NCBI RefSeq assembly: GCF_022750635.1
Contig: NZ_JAJKBG010000006.1
Coordinates: 62,001-126,000 of the forward strand
From: Brevundimonas pishanensis
Lineage (GTDB): Bacteria > Pseudomonadota > Alphaproteobacteria > Caulobacterales > Caulobacteraceae
Length of the DNA: 64,000 nt
Direction: 5' to 3'
Shown one piece after another: positions 36,127-45,070 of this stretch; the first letter of the stretch is position 1; every line of letters starts with the position of its first letter. Below the pieces are notes generated by a model. That model saw only the letters and a list, made by a program, of their open reading frames with translations, ran no database searches and was not told where the DNA came from. The position numbers and the translations under genes were made by a program.

Positions 36127-37890
36127 ATGAGTTCTCGTCCCTTTGATCGCCGACGCCTGCTGCAAGGCATGACCGCAGGAGCGGGCTTGGCTGCTGCGTC
36201 GTCGGCGTTTCCAGCGTGGGCACAGAGCGGGACGGCTGGCACCGTGCCGCAGATGCCGACGCTAGGCGGCGATGACATCAAGCTGACGGTCGGCCATGCG
36301 GGCGTGAATGTCGGTGGTCGCACGGGCCATGCGGTGACGATCAACGGCACCATGCCCGCGCCGCTGATCCGTTTGCGCGAAGGGCAAAGGGCGCGGATTT
36401 CGGTCACCAACACTCTGGACGAAGATACCTCCATCCACTGGCACGGCCTGTTGCTGCCATTCCAGATGGACGGCGTTCCGGGCATCAGTTTCCCCGGCAT
36501 CCGCCCGAACGAAACGTTTGTGTTCGAGTTTCCGGTGATCCAGTCGGGCACCTATTGGTACCACAGCCACTCGAACATGCAGGAAGCCATGGGCATGTTC
36601 GGGCCGATCGTGATTGATCCGGCGGGCACTGATCCGGTCGGCTATGACCGCGAGCACGTGCTGGTCCTGTCGGACTGGAGCTTCCTGCATCCGCACGAAA
36701 TCCTGCAAAAGCTGAAGAAGAGCCCCGGCTATTTCAACCAACAGAAGACGACGCTGGCGGGCCTGATCTCGGGCGAGGACGGTGTGTCGGCATCGGAGCG
36801 CCGGATGTGGGGCGCGATGCGGATGGACCCGCGCGACATCCTCGACGTCAACGGCACCACCTATACTTATCTGGTGAACGGCCACGGGCCGGACGAGAAC
36901 TGGACCGGACTTTTCCAAGCGGGCGAGCGGGTGCGGCTGCGCATCATCAACGCCTCGGCCATGTCGATCTTCAACGTCCGCATCCCCGGTCTGGCGATGA
37001 CGGTGGTTCAGGCTGATGGCGAAAACGTCCGACCCGTCGAGGTGGACGAGTTCCAGATTTCGGTGGCCGAAACCTATGACGTCATCGTCCGCCCGACAGG
37101 TGACCGCGCCTATACGGTGGTGGCCGAGGCGATGGACCGCTCGGGTATGGCCCGCGCCACGCTGGCCCCGCGTATTGGTATGGCCGCAGAGATACCGCCC
37201 CTTCGCAAAGTGCCGACCCTGACCATGCGCGATATGGGCATGGGCGGCATGGACCATTCCGGCATGGACCACGCCGCCATGGGCCACGACATGGGGTCAG
37301 CCGCTGCACCGATGGATCATTCCGCTGGGGCCATGCGCGATCCGGCCAACGCGCCCGACGGTATGGCGGTGGGTGTCGGCGTCGATATGATCTCGCCCAA
37401 TCCGGTAAACCGCATGGGCGACCGTCCGCTGGGGCTGCAGGACGTGGATCACCGCGTGCTGCTCTACACTGATCTCGTATCCTTGCGCCCGAACAAGGAC
37501 CCAAGGCCGCCCGCGCGGACGCTGGAAGTCCACCTGACCGGAAATATGGAACGGTTCATGTGGGGCTTCGACGGGCGTAAATTCAGCGAACTGGTCGAGC
37601 CGATCCGATTCGAGCGAGACGAGCGCGTGCGGGTCAAGCTGGTGAACGACACCATGATGGTCCACCCCATCCACCTGCACGGCCATTTCTTCGAACTGGT
37701 GAACGGCGCACCGCAAGGCCATCAGCCGTTGAAACACACCGTCAGCGTCATGCCGGGCGGTACCGCTAGCTTTGACCTGACCGCCGATGCGCCGGGGGAC
37801 TGGGCGTTCCACTGTCACCTGCTCATGCACATGCACAGCGGCATGTTCAACGTCGTGACCGTGCGCCCGCTGGACGGAGAGGTCGCATGA
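36127..37890 (+). CDS. copA: Copper-resistance multicopper oxidase CopA
   Basis: CopA is a periplasmic multicopper oxidase that oxidises Cu(I). A twin-arginine signal (RRRLLQGMTAGAGLAAASSAF) opens the protein, as expected for a folded copper enzyme. All four copper-ligand clusters are present: HWHG (about 104), HSHSN (about 145), HPIHLHGHFFE (about 512) and HCHLLMHMHSGM (about 562). A Met/His-rich loop at 368-405 (MGMGGMDHSGMDHAAMGHDM) is typical of CopA/PcoA. ATG at 36127 is chosen over TTG at 36118. It overlaps copB by four bases. Confidence 0.96.
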   Translation: MSSRPFDRRRLLQGMTAGAGLAAASSAFPAWAQSGTAGTVPQMPTLGGDDIKLTVGHAGVNVGGRTGHAVTINGTMPAPLIRLREGQRARISVTNTLDEDTSIHWHGLLLPFQMDGVPGISFPGIRPNETFVFEFPVIQSGTYWYHSHSNMQEAMGMFGPIVIDPAGTDPVGYDREHVLVLSDWSFLHPHEILQKLKKSPGYFNQQKTTLAGLISGEDGVSASERRMWGAMRMDPRDILDVNGTTYTYLVNGHGPDENWTGLFQAGERVRLRIINASAMSIFNVRIPGLAMTVVQADGENVRPVEVDEFQISVAETYDVIVRPTGDRAYTVVAEAMDRSGMARATLAPRIGMAAEIPPLRKVPTLTMRDMGMGGMDHSGMDHAAMGHDMGSAAAPMDHSAGAMRDPANAPDGMAVGVGVDMISPNPVNRMGDRPLGLQDVDHRVLLYTDLVSLRPNKDPRPPARTLEVHLTGNMERFMWGFDGRKFSELVEPIRFERDERVRVKLVNDTMMVHPIHLHGHFFELVNGAPQGHQPLKHTVSVMPGGTASFDLTADAPGDWAFHCHLLMHMHSGMFNVVTVRPLDGEVA

Positions 37891-38993
37891 TCCGCGCCGC
37901 ATTGATCGCTACGCCCATGCTACTGGTCGCCGGTGTGGCCTCGGCTCAGGACAGCCACGCCCATCATCACCCCCAGCCGCAGCAACCGCCCGCCAAGGTG
38001 GCTGACCCCCACGCGGGGCACACAATGCCAGCGCCGACGGCTGATCCGCATGCGGGGCACATAATGCCAGCGCCGGCGGCGGACCCCCATGCGGGACACA
38101 CCATGCCAGCGCCGACGGCTGATCCCCATGCGGGGCACACCATGCCACCACCGACGGCTGATCCTCACGCGGGGCACACCATGCCAGCGCCAGCCGCTGA
38201 TCCGCATGCAGGCCACGTCACGCCGACCCCACGCGTGGACCCGCCTGTCGTCGGACCGTCAGCAGCGGCGCTGTCAGGCCCTGCCCACGCTGCGGATCGC
38301 TATTTCGATCCCGCGGACATGGCCAAGTCCCGAGCGGTCATCGCCCATGAGAACGGGGCCATGCCCACGACGGCGCTGTTCATCGACAAGCTGGAATATT
38401 CCGCAGGCGACGGACCCGACCACGGCGCGTGGAAAGTGCAAGGCTGGACCGGAGGCGACATCAACCGCCTGTGGCTCAAGACCGACGGCGAGTTCGACCT
38501 GAACGACGGCGTCGAGGCTGCGGGCGTGGAACTGCTCTACAGCCGTGCGGTCGCGCCGTTCTGGGATGTGCAGGCCGGTCTGCGTCAGGACTATTCCCGG
38601 GACAGCTCCGACCCTACGTCACTGGTGTTGGCGGTGCAGGGGCTGGCACCCTATTGGTGGGAAACCTCGGCCAGCGTCTATATGTCCACCAAGGGGGATG
38701 TGACGGCGGAACTGGAAGCCGAGTACGACCAGCGCATTACCCAGAAGCTGATCCTGCAACCCGTCATCGGTGTGTCGCTGTCGGCGCAAGACATTCCCGA
38801 ACGCCAGATCGGATCGGGGGTGTCGTCGATCGAGGCGGGCCTTCGTCTGCGGTATGAAATCCGCAAAGAGTTTGCGCCCTATGTCGGCGTCGACTGGAGC
38901 CGCGCTTTTGGCCAGACCCGCGACTGGCGCGAGGCATCCGGCAGTGACGCGTCCGAAACGCGTTTCGTCGTGGGCATCAAGGCATGGCTGTAA
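37887..38993 (+). CDS. copB: Copper-resistance outer-membrane protein CopB with His/Met repeats
   Basis: CopB is the outer-membrane partner of CopA. The protein has a signal peptide ending ASAQ, a His-rich start (SHAHHHPQPQ) and six tandem 13-residue repeats (39-116). The CopB-family barrel domain follows (about 150-368, with LEYSAGDGPDHGAWKVQGWTGG, LYSRAVAPFWDVQAGLRQDY and a C-terminal FVVGIKAWL). The ATG overlaps the copA stop (ATGA). The repeats are the likely copper-binding portion. Regulation probably responds to copper, but no CueR- or CopR-type site was recognised upstream of copA. Confidence 0.93.
   Translation: MIRAALIATPMLLVAGVASAQDSHAHHHPQPQQPPAKVADPHAGHTMPAPTADPHAGHIMPAPAADPHAGHTMPAPTADPHAGHTMPPPTADPHAGHTMPAPAADPHAGHVTPTPRVDPPVVGPSAAALSGPAHAADRYFDPADMAKSRAVIAHENGAMPTTALFIDKLEYSAGDGPDHGAWKVQGWTGGDINRLWLKTDGEFDLNDGVEAAGVELLYSRAVAPFWDVQAGLRQDYSRDSSDPTSLVLAVQGLAPYWWETSASVYMSTKGDVTAELEAEYDQRITQKLILQPVIGVSLSAQDIPERQIGSGVSSIEAGLRLRYEIRKEFAPYVGVDWSRAFGQTRDWREASGSDASETRFVVGIKAWL
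38001..38234 (+). repeat. Six 39-base coding tandem repeats in copB
   Basis: Six in-frame units of 13 residues follow the pattern ADPHAGHTMPAPT, with substitutions Ile or Val for Thr and Pro for Ala; the last copy has degenerated (VTPTPRV). Each of the first five has two His and one Met. The high nucleotide identity indicates recent duplication and probable length variation between strains. Confidence 0.9.
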
Positions 38994-39081
38994 AGCGCCG
39001 CTAGGGAAACCTCGGTCAACGCCGGACGTTAGCATGGGACTGCCGCGTGCCTGCCGTAGCGTCCTGTAAAAAGCGAGTCGT

Positions 39082-40134
39082 ATGCCCAAGCTCAAGATGA
39101 CCCTCCCGCGTGCATTTAACGATCTGTTGGGCGAGGGGGGCGTCGAAGCGGTGAAGGTCGCGCTCGCGGCGTGTCATCCAGACGCTCGGGGCGGCTACAC
39201 GAAGCAGACCGCCTTGGCCTTCAATCAACTGCCTGACGAGGTCGCGCTTTGGTTGATAGAGCGCGGAGCGGATATCGGGGCTCCGGATGGCTATGGCCTG
39301 ACCCCGCTCCATTCACGAGCAGGGCATTTTCAAGGGTGCCTTGAAGTTCTGCTGGATAACGGTGCTGACCCCCTTCTGCCGGACAACAAGGGTGATACGC
39401 CTCTCCACAAGGCCGCAAACGTCGGCCATGCGGGTAATGTCACTCTATTGCTCGAACGTGGGGCGAACCCCGACACGACGAACCACGCGGGGCTGACGCC
39501 CCTAATGAAGGCGCTGGCAGAAAGCACCAATGCGTCGTTGGACACGCTTGCCGCAGTCGCAGAAGTGTTGGTCCCGCATCTGAACGGCGCAGTGCCGGAC
39601 GAGGCCAAGACCCACGTCACGCGCATTGGCGAACGGTTCGAATTCTATCGTGCGGACTTCAACCCTGAGACCGTAGACGACGCCTCGGCGGGACTGGATC
39701 GCCTCTATGACCTGTTCGGGGTGCCGCCTGTTCCGCGTAGGCAGGTCTATGATGGCCGCTCGCCCATCGTCACCAAGGCAGACAACTGGGCCGATGCGCA
39801 TGAAGAACTATGGGCGCTGCTGGTGCCGGGTAGTGGCGCGGCATCGACCGTACAGGGCGAGGTCATTCGTCTAAGCGGCAAAATCGCCCGCGAACTGGAT
39901 AGCAATGGCGGCATCAACTGGGATGCCGATTTCAAAAAGATGGCCGATGCCCTGTTGGACTATTTCGCAGCGGGTACGCCCTTGCCGGAGGACAAGAAGG
40001 CCTCGGCCCGCGACGTCATTGCACAGGTCAAGCGCAAGGGCGGGGATACGGCGATCCTGTTCCAGCTGGCTGTGGACTGGGTGGCGCTGAACCCGACGCC
40101 CATCCCGCTCGGTAAGGTGGGGTACAGGCGCTAA
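39082..40134 (+). CDS. Ankyrin-repeat protein
   Basis: About four ankyrin repeats occupy residues 38-165: GYTKQTALAFNQLPDEVALWLIERGADI, then GYGLTPLHSRAGHFQGCLEVLLDNGADP, NKGDTPLHKAANVGHAGNVTLLLERGAN and HAGLTPLMKAL. The C-terminal half (about 180-350) is a soluble region I do not recognise, with a partly repeated LWALLVPGSGAASTVQGEVIRLSGKIARELD. No signal peptide is present, so it is cytoplasmic. Partner unknown. Ribosome site is weak. Base composition is a little lower in GC than the flanking copper genes. Confidence 0.82.
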   Translation: MPKLKMTLPRAFNDLLGEGGVEAVKVALAACHPDARGGYTKQTALAFNQLPDEVALWLIERGADIGAPDGYGLTPLHSRAGHFQGCLEVLLDNGADPLLPDNKGDTPLHKAANVGHAGNVTLLLERGANPDTTNHAGLTPLMKALAESTNASLDTLAAVAEVLVPHLNGAVPDEAKTHVTRIGERFEFYRADFNPETVDDASAGLDRLYDLFGVPPVPRRQVYDGRSPIVTKADNWADAHEELWALLVPGSGAASTVQGEVIRLSGKIARELDSNGGINWDADFKKMADALLDYFAAGTPLPEDKKASARDVIAQVKRKGGDTAILFQLAVDWVALNPTPIPLGKVGYRR

Positions 40135-40202
40135 TCCGTCCGAGGTTCGCCCTTCACTCGTCAGACATTGAAGCCGATGGGAGAGCATGGTTCTATCGGG
40201 TC

Positions 40203-40550
40203 ATGCTCTTTCGGCTATGCACGCTCGCCTATCTGATCGCCGCGATCGCATTTGTGGTCTGGGGCGATGCGCGTTTCAAAGCGCATAAGCGTCTTCCCAT
40301 GCAGTGGAATGGGGCGCTGAAGCCGACATGGTCGCTGCCGCGTCGATGGGCCCTTCTGACATGCGCGGTCCTCGCAGGCATAGGTTTTCTTGCGGTGCTT
40401 CCGATCTTTGGTCCGCTGATGATGAAGGGCACAGACGTAGACATTGCTGGTGGGCTAGGTCTGTTCTTTCTCGTGACCGGCATCGGGGTGAACGGGCTGT
40501 ACGCGGGCCTCCTGCTGCGATGGGACCGCAAGATCACGACAATGGATTGA
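40203..40550 (+). CDS. Small three-span membrane protein, unrecognised
   Basis: The 115-residue product has hydrophobic segments at about 3-21, 48-68 and 82-104, with a basic loop between the first two (ARFKAHKRLPMQWNG). The phrase RLPMQWNGALKPTWSLPRR resembles the DUF1648-like SdpI N-terminal region (integral proteins with PxHWN-type motifs), but the match is loose. No good ribosome site is visible. Its last 17 bases overlap the end of the convergent LysR gene. Confidence 0.6.
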   Translation: MLFRLCTLAYLIAAIAFVVWGDARFKAHKRLPMQWNGALKPTWSLPRRWALLTCAVLAGIGFLAVLPIFGPLMMKGTDVDIAGGLGLFFLVTGIGVNGLYAGLLLRWDRKITTMD

Positions 40551-41412
40551 GCCTGTCGTTCTGTTCTTCGCACAGCGTCCGGATCCAGCGGGTGACGGTG
40601 CGGATGCGGGCGGTGTCTGCGAGGTCAGCGGTGATGCTGAGCCAGAAGCGGCGTTGCAGGATCACATCGGGCAGGATGCGTGTCAGCCCGTCTGCCATAA
40701 AGCATGGCAGGACGCCGATAGCTCCGCCCGACGCGATAATCTCCTGCTGGGCGCGGATCGAGGACGAGGCCAGTTGGGCGTGAAGTCCGGTGGTGATCTC
40801 GTCCAGATAGTTCAGCTCGGGCGCATAGATGAGGTCTTCGACATAGCCGGTCATGGTGTGCTGGCTCAGGGCCGCAATCGACTGCGGTTCGCCATGTGCA
40901 GCGATGTATTTTGGTGCAGCATAGAGCGCCAGTTGATAGTCAGTCAGCGGCTCGGACACGAGGCGGCTGGCGTCGGGCTGGCTCAGCGTAATGGCCAGAT
41001 CGACCTCGCGCCTCGTCGGCGACAGAAAGCCGGAGTTGGCCGCAAGCTCGATCCGCAAACCGCGTCCCTCGCGCAGCAGATCGGGCAGGGCAGGGGCGAG
41101 GATGGCTGTACCGAACCCTTCGGAGGCTGAAATGCGCACCGTGCCGCCCACGGTATCGGGGCGCACGGCCTGTTCGCCATCTGACAAAGCGCGTTCAGCC
41201 AGCTCGATAGACTTCAGAAACTGTGATCCCGCAGCGGTCAGTCGAAGGCCCGAACGGTCGCGCACCACCAATGTGGCCTTAAGCGCCGTCTCCAACCGCG
41301 CGATGCGGCGGCCTACGGTGGCGGCATCCATGCCCAGTCGGGTACTGGCACGACCCAGCGCGCCGGAACGCGCAGCCTCGGCAAAAACGCGAGCGTCATC
41401 CCAGTCAAACAT
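40534..41412 (-). CDS. LysR-family regulator, probable regulator of the valine operon
   Basis: The 292-residue protein has an N-terminal winged helix (FDWDDARVFAEAARSGALGRASTRLGMDAATVGRRIARLE) and the usual periplasmic-binding-like effector domain (about 88-290). It is divergent from mmsA across a 134-base interval containing repeated TTGCAT-type sequences, the usual geometry for a LysR activator of an adjacent catabolic operon. The effector is unknown; a branched-chain acid intermediate is a reasonable guess. Confidence 0.88.
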   Translation of the reverse strand: MFDWDDARVFAEAARSGALGRASTRLGMDAATVGRRIARLETALKATLVVRDRSGLRLTAAGSQFLKSIELAERALSDGEQAVRPDTVGGTVRISASEGFGTAILAPALPDLLREGRGLRIELAANSGFLSPTRREVDLAITLSQPDASRLVSEPLTDYQLALYAAPKYIAAHGEPQSIAALSQHTMTGYVEDLIYAPELNYLDEITTGLHAQLASSSIRAQQEIIASGGAIGVLPCFMADGLTRILPDVILQRRFWLSITADLADTARIRTVTRWIRTLCEEQNDRLNPLS

Positions 41413-41422
41413 CGGCTATCCC

Positions 41423-41460
41423 GCAAAATTGCATCATCGGCATTGCGTTTTTGCATTATC
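41423..41460. promoter_or_regulatory. Candidate LysR binding region in the lysR-mmsA interval
   Basis: TTGCATCATC (41429-41438) and TTGCATTATC (41451-41460) are direct repeats differing at one base, 22 bases apart, so on the same face of the helix. An outer inverted pair GCAAAA (41423-41428) and TTTTGC (41448-41453) frames them. The site starts 11 bases upstream of the lysR start codon. Confidence 0.5.
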
Positions 41461-41546
41461 CCAAGCGCCGCTTGATTGATAGGACTGTCTCCAACGAACC
41501 GGCTCGATCCGGTCACCTCAGGAAACATCAGGAAGGGCGAGACGCT

Positions 41547-43049
41547 ATGCGCGACATCAACCACTTCATCAGCGGCCAATCGTTTGTCGGGGCCTCTGGC
41601 CGTTATGGCGATGTGTTCGACCCCAATACCGGCGAGGTTCAGGCCCGCGTGCAACTGGCCACCGTGTCCGAAGTGGACCGCGCTGTGCAGGCCGCCCAGA
41701 ACGCGTTCGAGAGCTGGTCCACGACCAACCCGCAACGCCGCGCCCGCGTGATGTTCGAGTTCAAGCGTCTGGTCGAGGCCAATATCGACGAACTGGCGGC
41801 GCTACTGTCGTCGGAGCACGGTAAGGTCATCGCTGACTCCAAGGGCGACATCCAGCGCGGTCTGGAAGTCATCGAGTTCGCCTGCGGCATCCCGCACGCC
41901 CAGAAGGGTGAGTACACCTTTGGTGCCGGTCCGGGCATCGACGTCTATTCCATGCGTATGCCGCTGGGCGTCGTGGCCGGTATCACCCCGTTCAACTTCC
42001 CCGGCATGATCCCGATGTGGATGTTCGGCGTCGCCATCGCCGTCGGTAACACCTTTGTTCTGAAGCCGTCGGAACGCGATCCGTCGCTGCCGATCCGTCT
42101 GGCCGAACTGATGATGGAGGCAGGGGCCCCCGAAGGCGTGCTCAACGTGATCCACGGTGACAAGGTGGCCGTCGATGCCATCCTCGAGCACCCGCTGGTT
42201 CACGCGGTCAGCTTCGTCGGCTCCTCGGACATCGCCCACTACGTCTATCAAAAGGGCGCGCAGAACCATAAGCGCGTTCAGGCCATGGGCGGCGCCAAGA
42301 ACCACGGCATCGTGCTTCCTGACGCCGACATGGATCAGGTGATCAAGGACCTGACTGGCGCAGCCTTCGGTTCGGCTGGCGAGCGCTGCATGGCGCTGCC
42401 GGTGGTCGTTCCGGTTGGCCAGCGTACTGCCGACGAACTGCGCGAGCGTCTGGTCTCGGAAATCCCGACCCTGCGCGTCGGTGTCTCGACCGATAAGGAC
42501 GCGCACTATGGTCCGGTGGTCACCCAGACCCACAAGGACCGCGTGGTTGGCTGGATCAACAAGGGCGTCGAGGAAGGTGCGGAACTGGTCGTCGACGGTC
42601 GCGAGTTCTCTCTGCAGGGCCACGAGAAGGGCTTCTTCATCGGCCCGTCGCTGTTCGACCATGTAAAGCCGGAAATGACGGCCTATCAGGAAGAGATCTT
42701 TGGTCCTGTGCTTCAGATCGTGCGTGCCGCCAGTTTTGAGGAAGCGCTGGCCCTGCCGTCGAACCACCAGTACGGCAACGGCGTCGCCATCTTCACACAG
42801 AACGGTCGCGCGGCGCGTGACTTTGCCGCCCGCGTGAACGTGGGCATGGTCGGCATCAATGTGCCGATCCCTGTGCCGGTCGCCTATCACACCTTCGGCG
42901 GCTGGAAGCGCTCGGCCTTTGGCGACATCAACCAGCACGGCATGGAAGGCGTCCGCTTCTGGACCAAGACCAAGACCGTGACCGCCCGCTTCCCTGACAG
43001 CGAGCTGGAGCACACGGACTCGTCCTTCGTCATCCCGACCATGAAGTAA
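41547..43049 (+). CDS. mmsA: Methylmalonate-semialdehyde dehydrogenase (CoA-acylating)
   Basis: MmsA oxidises methylmalonate or malonate semialdehyde to propionyl-CoA or acetyl-CoA, the last step of valine degradation. The protein has the ALDH core with TPFNFPGMIPMWMF, the VHAVSFVGSSDIAHYVYQKG nucleotide region, the catalytic Cys in GSAGERCMALPV, and the CoA-acylating family features such as QAMGGAKNHGIVLPDAD. At 500 residues it is full length. ATG at 41547 follows GGAAGG by about ten bases; an upstream in-frame start at 41451 lies within the regulatory region and is rejected. Confidence 0.95.
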   Translation: MRDINHFISGQSFVGASGRYGDVFDPNTGEVQARVQLATVSEVDRAVQAAQNAFESWSTTNPQRRARVMFEFKRLVEANIDELAALLSSEHGKVIADSKGDIQRGLEVIEFACGIPHAQKGEYTFGAGPGIDVYSMRMPLGVVAGITPFNFPGMIPMWMFGVAIAVGNTFVLKPSERDPSLPIRLAELMMEAGAPEGVLNVIHGDKVAVDAILEHPLVHAVSFVGSSDIAHYVYQKGAQNHKRVQAMGGAKNHGIVLPDADMDQVIKDLTGAAFGSAGERCMALPVVVPVGQRTADELRERLVSEIPTLRVGVSTDKDAHYGPVVTQTHKDRVVGWINKGVEEGAELVVDGREFSLQGHEKGFFIGPSLFDHVKPEMTAYQEEIFGPVLQIVRAASFEEALALPSNHQYGNGVAIFTQNGRAARDFAARVNVGMVGINVPIPVPVAYHTFGGWKRSAFGDINQHGMEGVRFWTKTKTVTARFPDSELEHTDSSFVIPTMK

Positions 43050-43058
43050 GGCCTGACA

Positions 43059-43295
43059 ATGAAGCCGGATCAGATAGACATCTTGCTTGATGATGCCTGT
43101 CGAGAACTCGGCTTCTGCCTGTCGCCTGACGCTATCGAACGTATTCGTGTGTTGCCAGAGATGACCGCTGCCCGTTTGGCTACTGAGGTAGTGAAAGAGG
43201 AACTTGGCTCTGCAGATGCCCGATGGGTCGCTGTGTTGAGCGATAGGTTTGCGGTCATTCTCGATCAAAGGAGATCAGATTGGACTTCCAACTGA
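43059..43295 (+). CDS. Small unrecognised protein in the valine operon
   Basis: A 78-residue frame starts nine bases after the mmsA stop and ends overlapping the acyl-CoA dehydrogenase start by 16 bases. The sequence (QIDILLDDACRELGFCLSPDAIERI, then EMTAARLATEVVKEELG and RWVAVLSDRFAVILDQ) has the composition of a small helical soluble protein, without membrane segment. No motif is recognised. The next gene's ribosome site lies inside its last codons. Codon use is less GC-rich than in its neighbours. It could be a real accessory protein or a small independent insertion. Confidence 0.6.
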   Translation: MKPDQIDILLDDACRELGFCLSPDAIERIRVLPEMTAARLATEVVKEELGSADARWVAVLSDRFAVILDQRRSDWTSN

Positions 43296-44419
43296 CCGAA
43301 GACCAGCGTGCCATCGAAGAGGCGGCCCGCACCTTTGCCGAGGCGGAACTGCTGCCGAACTCGGCCAAGTGGGACGAAGACAAACACTTCCCCCGCGACG
43401 TGCTGAAACAGGCCGCCGACATGGGCTTTGCCGGCATCTATGTCGGCGAGGAACACGGCGGCATGGGGCTTGGCCGTGTCGAGGCGGCGGTGATCTTTGA
43501 AGAGCTGTCGCGCGGTGATGTGGCCACGGCGGCCTTCATCTCGATCCACAACATGGCCTCGTGGATGATCGACAAGTTCGGCTCTGCTGAACTGCGCGAA
43601 CGCTTCATCCCGTCGCTGGTGTCGATGGATAAAATCGCCAGCTACTGCCTGACCGAGCCGGGCTCTGGCTCGGACGCAGCGGCGCTGCGCACGACTGCTG
43701 TGCGTGACGGCGACCACTATGTCCTGAACGGCTCCAAGGCCTTCATCTCGGGCGCGGGTGCCTCCCACATCTACGTCGTCATGGTCCGTACCGGCGAAGA
43801 GGGTGCAAAGGGCATCTCGGCCATTGTTGTTGAAAACGGCACGGAAGGCCTGTCCTTCGGGGCCAATGAAAAGAAGATGGGCTGGAATGCCCAGCCGACA
43901 GCAGAGGTCGTTTTCGACAACTGCCGCGTGCCGGTCGCCAACCTGATCGGTACCGAGGGCGACGGTTTCAAATATGCGATGGCGGGTCTGGACGGAGGTC
44001 GTCTGAACATCGCGGCTTGCTCGCTGGGCGGGGCGCGCCTCGCTTTGGAAACCGCGCAGGAATACGTCGAGAGCCGCAAACAGTTCGGCAAGCTGATCGG
44101 CAGTTTCCAAAACACCCAGTTCAAACTGGCCGACATGGCGACCGATCTGGATGCCGCACGCCTGATGGTGCGTCGCGGCGCATGGGCCATCGACACGGGC
44201 CATCCCGAAAAGACCAAATGGTGTGCCATGGCCAAGCGTTTTGCCACCGATGCAGGCTTTTCGATCGCCGATGAAGCTCTCCAACTGCACGGCGGCTATG
44301 GCTATCTGAAGGACTATCCGCTGGAGCGCATCGTGCGCGATCTGCGCGTCCACCGCATTCTTGAAGGCACGAACGAGATCATGCGCGTGATCATCGCTCG
44401 GGAACTGACCAAGGCCTAA
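43280..44419 (+). CDS. Acyl-CoA dehydrogenase, probably isobutyryl-CoA dehydrogenase
   Basis: The 379-residue flavoenzyme shows the acyl-CoA dehydrogenase signatures CLTEPGSGSDAAALRTTA and RKQFGKLIGSFQNTQFKLADMATDLDAARLM. Near the C-terminus LEGTNEIMR holds the catalytic Glu of the short-chain branch. In a cluster with mmsA, a 3-hydroxyisobutyryl-CoA hydrolase and mmsB, it should convert isobutyryl-CoA to methacrylyl-CoA. The start is TTG at 43280 with a strong site AAAGGAGA five bases upstream. Confidence 0.92.
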   Translation: MDFQLTEDQRAIEEAARTFAEAELLPNSAKWDEDKHFPRDVLKQAADMGFAGIYVGEEHGGMGLGRVEAAVIFEELSRGDVATAAFISIHNMASWMIDKFGSAELRERFIPSLVSMDKIASYCLTEPGSGSDAAALRTTAVRDGDHYVLNGSKAFISGAGASHIYVVMVRTGEEGAKGISAIVVENGTEGLSFGANEKKMGWNAQPTAEVVFDNCRVPVANLIGTEGDGFKYAMAGLDGGRLNIAACSLGGARLALETAQEYVESRKQFGKLIGSFQNTQFKLADMATDLDAARLMVRRGAWAIDTGHPEKTKWCAMAKRFATDAGFSIADEALQLHGGYGYLKDYPLERIVRDLRVHRILEGTNEIMRVIIARELTKA

Positions 44420-44509
44420 GTAATGACGGTCCGGTACGGCACTTCTGGTTTTCTGGCTCCAGATAGGGTTGTGTCGTCCGGACCGGACATTGCCACGAGG
44501 GAGGTATCC

Positions 44510-45052
44510 ATGAGCGCACAGCCTGTCTCGCCCTTTGAAAAAGCCGTTATCGATCCCAATGCGCAGCTGTGGGAGACGTGGCGAGCCTTGGCCCAGATTT
44601 TCACCTTCAGGCGGATGGTCAGTCACCTGACGCGATCCAAATCGGGTTGGGGGATTTACACGGTCGATGTGGTGTCCACGCTGAAACACATGCCGATGGC
44701 GATCGAAGGCCAACAGATATTGGCAAGCCACAGCGACGGCGAACTTCTGCGCCTAAAGGCGTTGGCCGATCTCAATGCCCGCCGCAACGACTCCATCTGG
44801 AAGATGGCTGCCTTGATCTATGTGTCGGCTCCGTTGTCCTTGTTTCTGGCGGGCCTGCAGATTTCACCGGCCTATGTGAAGGAAGTCCTCAGGCTCGGCG
44901 GTGTCGGCTTTGTGATTTTCTTCTTCACGATGCTGGCCTCGCTGACGGTCTATTATTCCAACAACTGGCGCGCCCGTCAGATCGAGGCGCTCATTGAGCC
45001 GATTTTGATCGAGCGCGGCAATCTGTCGTTCGCAACGGTCAATCCGTCGTAA
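44510..45052 (+). CDS. Two-span membrane protein of unknown function in the valine operon
   Basis: The 180-residue protein has a soluble N-terminal part (about 1-104, including IFTFRRMVSHLTRSKSGWGIYTVDVVSTLKHMP and LKALADLNARRNDSIWKMAA) and two membrane helices at about 107-126 and 136-157. A short C-terminal segment ends LSFATVNPS. ATG at 44510 is preferred to ATG at 44423 because GAGGGAGG sits five bases upstream. No domain is recognised. It lies between the acyl-CoA dehydrogenase and the hydrolase genes, so it is probably co-expressed with them. Confidence 0.72.
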   Translation: MSAQPVSPFEKAVIDPNAQLWETWRALAQIFTFRRMVSHLTRSKSGWGIYTVDVVSTLKHMPMAIEGQQILASHSDGELLRLKALADLNARRNDSIWKMAALIYVSAPLSLFLAGLQISPAYVKEVLRLGGVGFVIFFFTMLASLTVYYSNNWRARQIEALIEPILIERGNLSFATVNPS

Positions 45053-45070
45053 GTTTTGCGGGAGCACATA

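Noticed and set aside
38001..38234. 39-base repeats considered as CRISPR-like
   Set aside because: Units abut without spacers and encode a periodic His/Met protein repeat in copB.
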